A DNA stretch of 64,000 nucleotides from Hysterium pulicare CBS 123377. Its lineage: Eukaryota; Ascomycota; Dothideomycetes; Hysteriales; Hysteriaceae. The notes below the pieces were generated by a model. It was not told the origin of the DNA. It searched no databases and saw only the letters and a program-made list of their open reading frames with translations. Below are positions 10,801 to 21,355 of the stretch, in pieces (the first letter of the stretch is position 1; each line of letters begins with the position of its first letter). The translations under genes were made by a program, and so were the position numbers. The stretch spans positions 92,900 through 156,899 of the forward strand of contig AJFK01000639.1 of the NCBI GenBank assembly GCA_000467715.1, read 5' to 3'.

Positions 10801-13800
10801 ATGATTGGGGTTTCGGCTCAATTTGGGGCAGCAGTAAGAAGAAAAAGAAGGGCAAAACTGCCGAGCCTGACCCACCACTGCCACCTTCTGAGCCCGAAGT
10901 TATCTTAGAGGAACCAGAGCCCGAAGCGGCCATGGTAATGAAGCCTGATGAGGTTGATGAGCCAAAGGCTGATGGTGAGGATGACTGGGGTGCACCATCT
11001 TGGGGTACCAAGAAGTCCAAGAACAAGAAAGCTTCGAAGAAGGACACCCCTGTCGAAGTGACTGAGGAAATCACAGCAATTCCTGTTCAGCAGCCTGACC
11101 CTGTAGAAGAAGATCCATGGGGTAGCGCAGCATGGAACCTTGGTAAAAAGGATAAGAAAAAGGGCAAAAAGAGCTCTGTTCTTGCCCCCCCTCCAGTGCC
11201 CACACCTCCTGGTGAAAAGGCCATTGCTGATGTCGTCGTTGTGCCTGAACTTCCTCCAATGAAAGAGATCGAAGCCCCTCCGCCTCCTGAGGAGAAGAAA
11301 GAAGAGGACGATATCTGGGGGTTCTCTACTAAAAAGAAGAAGGGTAAGAAAGGAGCGGCTACTAAAGAACCTGACCCCCCTAAGATTGAGGAGGATGGTG
11401 GTAAGCTTAGTAAGACTACCACGAAAGACTCGACTTCTTCCAAGACGAAAGGGCCAAAGGACACATGGGATGACCTTGTTCAGATCGATGAAACTCCGGT
11501 AGTCGTTCCAGATCCACCAAAAGAAAAGGAAAATAAAGAGGAATCTGCAGCAAGCGCAGTTCGGAGTATGTGGGGTACTTGGGGAGCTACCAAGGTCACA
11601 AAGAAAGAGACGCCCAAGGACAAGCGAACTCGGGAGGCCAAGGAGAAGAAGGAGCGTGAAGAGCAAGAGCGCTTAGAAAAAGAACAGGCGGAACAAGAGG
11701 AGCGTGAGAGATTAGAGCGGGAGGCCAAAGAAGCAGAGGAAGCTGCCGCCCAGGCCAGGAAAGAGGCCGAGGAAGCAGAAGCTGCGAGAATTGCTGCTGA
11801 ACAGGACTTTATTGCTATTATCGACGAAGGCTCTTCCAAGAAAAAGAAGGGTAAGAAAGGCAGTAAAACCGTTGCTTCTGCCTCGAAAGTTGCAGCGCCT
11901 CCTCCACCTCCACCACCGCCAACCGATGAAGATCTCATTAAGATGGTGGAAGACGTCCCCGAAGCCGATCTTCTAGCGGAACTGAGCCTAGATGACAAAA
12001 AGGAAGAGAGTAGTTGGGGGAGTAAATGGGGCATCTCTCTGCGGAAGACCAAGGCCGAGCCGAAAAAGGCAGCGGATGAATCAGCAGCCAATAAGGGCAT
12101 TTCGCTTATTGATGACGGGCCGAAGCTGCCAGAACCTCCGATTGCTGACGAAGAGCCGCCACCCAAGGCTTCCAAGTCATCCCTTACAAAAGGCAAATCA
12201 TCCACCAAGTCCGGAGGCATCGCGGAAAGGATCAAAGCGTTGCAGGCTGAGAAAGACAAGAAGGATAAGAAGGTCGTGGATCCTGAGCCCGAGCCAGAAG
12301 CTCCCCCACCTCCTCCACCTCCTCCGCCTCCGCCTGAACCTCCGCTTGTAGAAATCGTCGAGGCAACACCCAAAAAGTCCTCGAAGTCCAAAAAGGCCGA
12401 CAAGGCCTCTGCAAAGTCTTCAAGCTTGAAGAAAAAGCCCGTGGAAGACGTCTCTCCACTCGTAGTGTCTGATCCTGCGCCTGAAGAAGCCCCTAAGATC
12501 TCTACGCCTGTTCCAGGCGGATTCCCAATGGATGACGATATCATGGACATGATTGACCTTGACCCTCCTGCGCCTCCACCACCTGAGCCTGTCCCAGAAC
12601 CAAAGAAGTCAGCTAAAAAGTCAACTAAAAAGAACAGCAAATCGAAAGCAGAACCCGTTGTCGAAGCCCCACCTCCGCCACCTCCCCCTCCCCCAGCACC
12701 CGTCGAAGTAGCTCCAAGGGAAATGGACCTCGACGATGCTCCTAGTAAACTTCCAACCCCACCACCGGAACCTGAGACGAAAGCAGAACCTGCTAAGAAA
12801 GAACGCGCGAAGGTGGTACGAAATACAGGCGCGGCATCTTGGGGATTTTGGGGTGCCGCAGCCGCCGCGCAACGAACAAAACCTACAAGAAAGATGTCTG
12901 GAGATGATGCGACAACGACATCGACGCCTTCGAGAGCAGTGGCGGCCAGCTTGTCCCGATCAAAGTCGGCTCGCGTGTCTTCGTCAAAAGACAAGGATGT
13001 GATGTCGAAGTCATCTGGATCTGACAAGGTGGCTAAGACTCCATCTCGGACCCGACCAGCTCGCGGCGCCAGCTTCTCGCTATTTGGCGCTCCGCCACCC
13101 TCGAGATCAAAGTCCGTGCGTACGTCAGCAACCCCCAAGACTCTGTCTCGACGTCCTTCCATCGATGGTGACGCGGCAATGATGTCGCCACCTCAAACGG
13201 ACACAGATGTGAAGGCTGTTTCAGCGAAGGCTGCGAGAGTTATGGGAATGAAGGGTGCGTCGAGCAGGGGAACTAGTACAAGGGATAAAGGCAAAGCTAG
13301 AGGTAAGGGGTTGATCTTTATGGAGCCCGCGGCTTCAAAGCATTGGCGCAAACAAAGAGCTAACAAGATACCAGCTATTCCGGATCCATATGCTATTGAT
13401 GATGATGATATTGTCATGGTTGACGGCGACGATGCTCCACCATCGCCTTCCCCTGCACCGAAACCTGAACCTCGAGTCGAAGCTTCTCGGCGTAAATCGA
13501 AACGTCAATCTACTGCACCTCCAGAGCCAATAACTGCACCGCCCAGCGCAGATGATCCGGTCCTAGTGGATATACCTCCCGAAGAGCCGGCTATTGATCC
13601 CATGGAGACACCTCGCCGCGATCGTGAGTTACCGAGACGTACTACATCCAGCGCAAAGAAATCAGGAGGTGGTGGACTCACAAGCATGTTCGGTTTTGGA
13701 TCATCTCGCAAAAGACCAGCTGCTGAAGCTGACGACCGGCGTGAACGGCGGAGGACCGCTTACGAGACTGAAGACGAACGCGCACGTCGTAAACGGTCTT

Positions 13801-14969
13801 CAACTCGGGGTGCCATGACGGAGGATGAGATGAGACATCTTCGCCATGAACGTCGTAGTGTACGCAAGCCCTCTCGCAAACCTTCCGATACCGATGGTGC
13901 CACGGATGCAGTACCAGGTGCAGGCGCAAGTGCTAGCACAGATGTTGAACTCGCGGAACGTGAAGCCAGGAGGGCAGAACGTCGGGCTTCCAGACGCGCA
14001 GATAAAGAGAGAGAAGCTGCAGACACTGCTCGAGCTGCCGAACTGGCAGAAGCGGAAGCGAAAGCCGATCGCAGGCGCGAAAGAGAGCGGAGACGTGAGC
14101 GTGCTATCGTGGAGGAGAGAGAAGCTCGGGCTAGAGACGAGCGCGATCGGAGGAATAGGGAGGCTGAAAACGAACAACGTCGCCAAGAAGAAAAACGGGC
14201 CAGAAGGGCTGCAAGAGATGAGCGCAAAGCTGCCGAAGAACGCACATTGCGAGAAACTGAGGCCAGAGATGCCGAGCGTCGTACTCGACGAAAGGACAAA
14301 GACCGCGAGAGGGAGCTCCCTCGTGAGACGTCACGACCGCGTACTGATCGCCGTAAATCTCACATGGATGAGGAACCCGAGGCTCGTCGTCGCCGCCGTG
14401 AAGAGCGCCGTACTACTAGACGCGCATCAGAACAGGTGCCTTCAAAAGCTGAGCCCATCACGGATTACTTCGATGTGCGCAATGCAACAGGCCATAGGCA
14501 TCGCACACCGAAAGCCACTAACGGGGAGCCGTCTGATGGGAACCGCCCTTATCTAACCAAGGGCGGCGACAAGACTTCTTCATGGGTCGATTCTCTATCA
14601 AATGAACCACCTCTCCCCGTTCCCATCGCCGAGACTGTTCTCGATGCGCCTCCAGACGAACGCACTGGGCATGGAGACGACGAATCGCCATCCGCGGATG
14701 AAGACATCAGGCTCCGTATCGCTGGACGGCGGAGCAAGCCCAAGGATAAAGATCGCGGCGACAGAGAGAAGGAACGCCCAGATCGCAAACATCGCCGACG
14801 CTCTACTTATGAGCCTCAGGAAGTGAGTGACGAGGATAGAAGGAGGAGAAAGAGTTACGCCACCCCAGCTTATGCGGACCCGCCTGTCAGGACTTGGGAT
14901 GGAAGGCCTGCTGCCACGCCTGGGCCTGCGGGTGGGAAGAGAGGAAGTTGGTTCAAGAAGATTTTCTAA
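7823..14969 (+). CDS. Giant disordered WG-repeat protein, about 2,302 aa
   Basis: Three exons (7823-8125, 8306-9100, 9159-14969) are joined in phase by canonical introns of 180 and 58 bases. After a basic N-terminus and a Pro/Tyr segment (PPPSYEDTIADLPPDYT), residues about 280-1600 hold some 20 degenerate modules of 40-60 aa. Each has an acidic-aromatic head (such as DDWG, AWGT, DSAWGT), a lysine block (KKKKGKKG) and a Pro/Glu spacer (runs of P, PEPEPEP). I count about 25 Trp-Gly dipeptides. Charged coiled coils lie near residues 1177-1250 and 1950-2110. A Ser/Arg-rich stretch lies between them, and the protein ends GGKRGSWFKKIF. No enzyme domain is seen. Repeated WG in an acidic, disordered context resembles Argonaute-hook proteins (plant NRPE1 and SPT5L tails, GW182), but this is analogy only. 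Simple low-complexity expansion is the alternative. The exon model is firm; the function is unknown. Confidence 0.85.
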
Positions 14970-16385
14970 TCTTCGACTTGAAGCCCTTTTGGAGTAAGAG
15001 CGAAACTATTGGCTATCAAACTGGTTCCCTTGCATTATTCGGAGTACTGGATATCTCGGTTGTTCTTTCAGCGTCGCACTTTGTACCAACGCCCTTCTCC
15101 ATCTCATCGCTTTTCATCCTCAGCCCGGCGCCTTGGAGGAAGGGCAATTGTAATTCTGCTTTGCATTGCGTGGACTGGACCGGCCTGGATGCATTTGGGA
15201 TGAGGAATATATCAGTAGCAGCGCTCTATCATATCTTACTACGTACGTAATATTGGTGGATTCAGAACACTCCCCTTATATACGAGAAGGCGGAGATATA
15301 TCTTTATATTATCCTTCTTTGGCTGTCGTTTGTTGTTAGTATTGGGCGTATTGTTCTATGCTTTTTTTGGGGGAAGCGTTCTTGGTGTAAGCGGTACTGT
15401 TGCTTTTCATTGTTGGTATGAATGTGTTCACGTCTCTTGGTCTTGGATTAGGTAGATGAAGATAGATACCCCCGCTCCCAGTTTTTCTTCGTACATCAAT
15501 ATTACTTTTAGTTTGGCTTATCGGCTTCTTTGAAGTATTATCCTCTAGCTTGCAGCTTGAGTGGTGATGGTGACTTGGGTTTGACATTCAGCTTTTGGCG
15601 CAGTGGCTAACGCAGCTCTTTTCCCTGACTCTGGATACCTATGCATGTCGTGGTATTCATCTTAGTATTTACTATGTATAGTAAAGGTGATAAAAATGCT
15701 GTTGTTACAGGCTTACATTCTTTGTTTTGCGAATTTAATGTCTATGCTTGTAGTAAAACTCATAACTGTTCTGCATGGGTACACCGACTACAACTAGCTG
15801 TTACTAGCTGCACACACTCTACCGCATTCTATTTCTACAGTCTTAGTTTAATATACACTAGGAATAAAGTATTTAATAACTATACTAAACTAGACTGATG
15901 GAAATAAGCTTTGTGTACTTTCTCTCACCAGCCAATAGGACTGAGAAGGTGCTATGTATACACTGCATCAAGCCTCTATCTCTTCACATCATATACGGAG
16001 TTAGGTTATGAGTCTATAGTCCCGTTATGCCGGCCTGGATTGAGTTCGCTTGTCCTCTGTGGTCGGGTTTTATTGTTATGTTGCGAACGTGTGAAGTAAT
16101 GTAATATTTGTACCCCTAATTTGAAGAACTAGGCAAACACGCCTTTTTCATGGACGCCAATCGCCATAACATGCACATTGGAAAGAAAAGTTCCCTCTGA
16201 ACAAAAAAAAACAGGAACACAAGGAAAGAGCTGAAGTGTGCCTTTGAGCGTCCAGGTCTTGGATGGCGTTCAATAGTTGGCTCATCTGAGCACCAACCAG
16301 AGCAATTGGGCAGGAAGTATTCAACCTCCCAAGGTTTGAAGCCAATGTTCTTCCTTCCGCCTGTCTGTGCGCCCACTCCTCCTGG
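14970..16385. other. Convergent intergenic region, 1.4 kb
   Basis: It lies between the stop codons of the WG-repeat gene and CKB1, so it should hold two 3' ends. From about 15600 to 16130 it is AT-rich with many TA-rich words. No gene or complete repeat was recognised. Confidence 0.5.
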
Positions 16386-17812
16386 CTATTGCTGTACCAC
16401 ACCTCCCTCGAACCCATCCCCTCCCTCCATCTCATCATCTTCCTCTTCCTCTTCTTCTTCATCCTCGTCCTCAAACCCAGACTCCACTCTAGCCGCCTTC
16501 AACCTCTCCTTCATTTCCTCCCTCCTATCTCCCTGCCAGCGCGCCAACGTCGCCGCAGCATGCATCCTGAACCCAAACACGCGCGGCTCATATCGCTTCT
16601 GGGACTTCGGGGGTAGCATGGCGGGATAGACCTGGAAAAGGATGTTGTGGAACGAGGTGCCGAAGTAGGCGCCGTCGATGGCGGCGTGGCGGGAGGATTT
16701 CGGGTTGTACAGGTCTTCGCAGCGCGAGCAGTAGAGCTTTACGGGCGAGGTGTTGGAGATGTCGGCTTGGCCCATGGGGAGGAGGGGTTGCGAGTCGCAG
16801 AGGACGCGGGGGCATTTGCCGAAGTCGGCTTTTTTGAATTTTTCGAGCTGTAGATTATACTAGGTCAGCTTTGTCCCCCAGTCTTGAGTAGTAAGAAGAA
16901 TGGAGTGGAGTGGAAAGGGTGGGATTCGCACCATTTTCGCCAGCCCTCGTGTTGTCACGATATAGCGGGCGTGCACCAATCCATATAAGTGTCTCGCGGA
17001 CTTCTCTATCTGCTCCCGCATGTCATCGTCGCAGTCCAAGTCGAAGACGTCTGTTACGAGGTCGAGCGCGTATTGGTAGTATTGGACTTCGGTGTTTAGG
17101 CCTGTGAGGTTGAAGCGGTCGGTGAGGTACTCTTCGTCGATTTCGCAGAAGTACTCATTGCCGCGAGAGGAAATGAACTGGTAGGAGAAATAAGTGTTAG
17201 CTTGTATCGTCACCATCGTAAGAAATAATTTAGATGTAATCGCGAGGAATTTCCGGGCACAGGCATGCTTATGTTGAGTTTGAGTACTGTCGATTCAGGC
17301 GGCCAGGTATTGGTTGGTGAAATCGAGGTGAAATTGCGGCCAGGAAGTGAATGCGTGAGTATCCTACCCAAGGATTCCAGGACTGGTTGACGAGCTTAAC
17401 GGGTGTATGGTGACATAAGCTTTCGGCTTGTTCTCCCAGCCGGTGACAAGCATGACTGCGCATGAATTAATCACAGGGTTGGCAATTTTGTACGTGCTGA
17501 CATTCGACACACACACCAGCATTCCAAGTAGGGTCTTGGAATGAAGTACTGATCCACACGCCACGTCCACACCATTGCTTCCGAGTATGGAGAGGGCTAC
17601 CAGCAGTGGGCGAGAGTTGGTCCGGGAGAGGGGAAGATTGGTCGCAAGTGTGTGGATAAAGCTCTGAAGGTGGTGGCCTGGGAGTGGTATAAAGCCGGGG
17701 CAAGAGAGGCGCGCGTATGGTTCAAAGGTGAAAGTATAGAGCAAATAGTACCTACCCAGTCTCGCCAATAGCTCGTGTAGTCGCTATCTGTGTCGCTGTT
17801 GAAGTCTTCCAT
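16386..17812 (-). CDS. CKB1: Casein kinase 2 regulatory (beta) subunit
   Basis: This is the regulatory dimer of CK2, which stabilises and targets the acidophilic Ser/Thr kinase in nucleus and cytoplasm. Exons on the minus strand are 17812-17756, 17177-16932 and 16847-16386, giving 254 aa. The N-terminus (DSDYTSYWRDWFISSRGNEY) is the near-invariant CK2-beta start. An acidic loop (DLDCDDDM) follows near residues 66-72. The zinc ribbon cysteines are at about 113, 118, 141 and 144 (CPRVLC, CSRC), then NPKSSRHAAIDGAYFGTSFH, the dimer core. The tail is a long Glu/Asp run, as in other filamentous fungi. The first intron is 578 bases, far longer than others here. It is transcribed divergently from the RGS-LOV gene with about 1.3 kb between the starts. 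Confidence 0.97.
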
Positions 17813-19086
17813 GGTGCAGCTTCCCGAATACAATTGTGAGCCTTCGCAGGCTTTCGGCGATAGGAGCGGTGTTCAGGGTTAGAAGGCGCGGCGTAGCATA
17901 CTGTGGTGAATTCTCCCCGTGTGAATTGTGAAGGTGGGATGTTGATGGCATGGCTTGGCATTTGGCACGTGCAAGATCGAGATAAGATAAATTGATTCAT
18001 CCTTCCCGGAACCTGCATCAATCTCAGACCTCACCTCGTCCGGCACTTAGCATGCCCATAGCAAATACTCGATGCTGATCCTGTTCCTTTCACATTTTGG
18101 CAAATACAACTTATTGCTTCATCAACAGTGTCCGCAACTCAGGCCCTCAGTTCTTATCTGAATCCTGGTTGATGCTATGCGATCTCGAGTCTCTACATCT
18201 GAGCACTGAGATCGGAAAGCTCAGACTTCACGGAACTGTTCACGGAACGGTCGGGACACTGTTGCTTCACGTTCTGGTTCGCTTCCAACGGTCTTACAAG
18301 GTTGCTGACTCTTTACCAAGCAAGCTGTTCACAGTTCGAGTTTCGACATGCCTGTTAGGCCAAAGCCAGGTGCGTCACGTAAACTCCCCAGCCCCGACAT
18401 TGTGGGCCATCTGATGGCAAGCTGGTATCGACGCGGCAGAAGCGAGCTGTCAAGTTCATCATCGGGACAAAAGGGGTGAACGGGTCGAATGTTGAACCAC
18501 CCTACCACGATTGTGGCGCCTCTTCATCTTACCAAAATCCCTCCCTTCATTAGTGACGCGGCTGGTTGGCACGGACAGCTTTCCCGCATCGTTCTTCGGC
18601 ATTCACATAAAAGTCCCTTCGATCGTCGGCTTCTCCCCAATCCTTGCTGAGATCACATTCTACTTCCCCACTCGCTTCTCGTTCTCGCAGCCCTCATGTT
18701 ACACTACAACCATGACCCTGTATGACTTTGGGGTACCTGATCCTTTCAGCCCACCGTTTTTGAGCGCCACCATCCTCACGGACCCGGACTTGCATCCCCG
18801 TCCCCTAGACCAGGAACGGCGAGTCCTCATAGGTCAATTGCACTTGTAACAATGCCTAGATTCGATTCTAAATGTGACCTTCCGTCCCATGTCAAATGAA
18901 TAATGTCCACTTTCAGCCCTGATTATCGTGTGGCTTCCTTATTTCTTAAAGTCCGAAGCCTTCCCTATGTCATCGAAGCATTACTTGTTATGTTTTGAAA
19001 GCCCTTCGTAGTTGAATATCCTATACATTTCCCCTTCCAATTGTCCGTGCTCCAAACGAGTGTCTCAATACATTTCCAAAATCACT
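17813..19086. other. Divergent intergenic region CKB1 / RGS-LOV
   Basis: This 1.27-kb interval separates two divergent start codons and must hold both promoters. Small frames inside it (for example 18511-18849 on the plus strand) lack splice support or protein-like composition. No specific operator was identified. Confidence 0.5.
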
Positions 19087-21355
19087 ATGGGCGACGCAGG
19101 ACTGGATCGGAAACTTCGATCCTTTCGCCTGTCAGCCAAAAAGAGTAGCCCTACAATGTCCACTTTTACTGCCTCCAAAATACTTCCAGAGACTTTCCCT
19201 ACTCTAGACGAAGATGCATTCGAGACTCCACCGATTCCCCCTCTAAACGCAGCTGCAGACATCATGGGCACCCATTTCGAAAACGAACAAGCTCAGGAGC
19301 ATGAGGCCGAAGTCGATTCTGCACATTCTCGAAAGCGCATTTCAATCGACAATTTGAGCTCCTACGACCTTGCTCCCCCTCCCCCAACCATATCTCAAAC
19401 CAATGCTGAATTACTTTCTGAAAAGCTGTTCTCGACCGATCACCTCGTCCTTGTATTAAAAGACCACGCACTGTTCCGCCGCTTCACAAATTTCTTGAAC
19501 AGATATCGACCGTCATTGGCGCCTACCCTTGTACGATACCTCGAATCGCAAAAAGCCATTTCGGCCATTCGTTACGCCAATGCTTTAGCGGATCAACTAT
19601 CATCACACTCGAACCGTTCCTCCTCTACAGCTGCAGGCATTTTGGATCCCAAGTTCGAGTCGCGATCGCGTCGAGCTATGGACGAATTGGTCAGCGATGC
19701 GCTGCCGGCATACATTACTTATCGAATGGTGAATGTTGTAACGGAATGTTTGGTCAAGGAGATAACCGGGAATAATGCGCCTATCATGCGGGAGTTGGTT
19801 CAGGGTTTGGCGGAGGTATATTGTATGACGGACCCTTCCCTACCGGACAATCCCATAGTATTCGCATCGGAGGGTATGTTTGTTCGTTGAAGTCACTTAT
19901 TCAAGGAACTGATTTCTTTCAGAATTTTATAATACAACGCAATACGGTCGAGAATATGTGATTGGTAAGAACTGTCGATTTCTTCAGGGCCCAAAAACGT
20001 CGATGAGAGCAGTCGCGCGCATCTCGGAGGCTCTGCATCAAGGACAAGAAGTTTGCGAAATTCTCCTGAATTAGTACGTATGAAGATGGTAATTTTTTCA
20101 GGGAACTTTCCTAATCCGAAATGTTCAGTCGGCGGGACGGCAGCCCCTTTCTCAACTTGGTAATGATGGCACCTCTTTATGACAACAAGGGCGCTGTGCG
20201 CTATTTCATCGGTTGTCAACTCGATATCAGCAGTCTCATCGAAGGCGGCCGTGGTCTAGAATCCTTTCAGCATCTCCTAGCCAAGGAACAAGAACAAATT
20301 AATCCTCATGAAAAGCCCTTGCCGGACCCGCTTACAAACAAACCCTCCCTAAAAGTTCTTGGAGAACTTGGCCAGATGCTGAACAATGACGAAATGGAAG
20401 CACTGAATAAGCGCGCTAGAGGAAACTCGATCGATTCGGGACGAAGCACCCCAACTAGACCTCATACAGCAAGGCGATATGTAGGAATGGAGGAGGATGC
20501 GGATGAGACGAACTTTTGGCCGCCGAGTCAGTTTGGGTCGTCTGGAAGACTGCCCGGTGTATATCAAAATGTAAGTACATATCGTTTCCTGGTCTTTTCC
20601 ACTTCGAAAAAGCAGCCCTCCATGCCTCGCGGCATAAAAATGAGGAAGCTATGCGTCCGAAACTGCTGAGACGAACGAAACATTAGTACCTCCTCGTCCG
20701 TCCCTACCCCTCCTTCCGCATCATTTTCACCTCGGCCGCCCTCCGAATCCCAGGACTCTCCCAATCCCGCCTACTCGACCGCATCGGCGGCCCCTCACAC
20801 GTCCGCGATGGCATCTCTGACGCTCTGGAAGCTGGAGTTGGCGTCACGGCAAAGGTATCTTGGCTCACGCACATTGATTCGCACTCCCACGACGGCTCCA
20901 ACGGCGCCAATGGCACCAACGGCACCAATGGTTTCCATGGAGCTACTCTAGAAGGTAAACCGCGCTGGATCCACTGTACCCCACTTCTAGGTTCCGACCA
21001 CAAAGTCGGCGTTTGGATGGTCGTTATGGTTGAGAAGGAAGAAGTTACGGGGGCTCTCAACTCTCGTTCGCAATCGCATTCTTCGAATCACTCGCCGTAT
21101 CATCATAGGAACGGGATCGAGTATGGGAGAGAGGGGTGGCCGCTCAGGGGGGCGAGTATGGGTGCTGGAGCTGCCAGTGCGCGGTTCACAAGTACGAAGT
21201 TGTATGCGGAGTACATGACAAGGGAAGGCAGAGAGGAGAGTCCTGTCGGGTTGGATGGTATGAGGAGGAGGATTAGTCTGGATTCTAGTCGGGAGAGTGA
21301 GAAGAGGAGCGCGAGTTTGAGGAGGGTGGGGAGGGGACTCGAAGATGGAAGATGA
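19087..21355 (+). CDS. RGS-LOV blue-light photoreceptor
   Basis: Exons 19087-19873, 19923-20073, 20129-20570 and 20687-21355 give 682 aa. ATG 19012 is in frame upstream but adds a poor N-terminus. Residues about 130-250 fit an RGS-type helical bundle (LFRRFTNFLNRYRPSLAP and after). The LOV domain follows: NPIVFASEEFY, then GKNCRFLQGP with the flavin-adduct Cys at about 280, NYRRDGSPFLNL with the FMN-binding Asn residues, and FIGCQLDIS with the signal-relaying Gln. All residues needed for flavin photochemistry are present. After a linker, residues 460-682 form a conserved-looking C-terminal domain (LVRPYPSFRIIFTSAALRIP; later WIHCTPLLGSDHKVGVWMVV). RGS-LOV proteins such as Botrytis BcLOV4 bind the plasma membrane when lit, and this is a clear relative by architecture. 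Membrane recruitment here is inferred. Confidence 0.9.

Noticed and set aside
9068-11074. 668-codon open frame on the minus strand opposite the WG-repeat gene
   Set aside because: It is a mirror of the Lys/Glu/Pro/Trp repeat: its Ser/Gly/Phe-rich translation follows from the codons of the sense strand, and the sense gene has phase-consistent introns and a start.
11480-13162. 560-codon minus-strand open frame
   Set aside because: Same reason: antisense of low-complexity sense coding sequence, with Gly/Ser runs and no domain.
15590-15660. tRNA-like D-arm words (GGCGCAGTGGCTAACGC)
   Set aside because: No matching T-loop or acceptor stem follows; a tRNA fold cannot be drawn.
16116-16376. 86-codon minus-strand frame just after CKB1
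   Set aside because: CKB1 ends at 16386 with the expected acidic tail; this frame starts in its 3' region and has no features.
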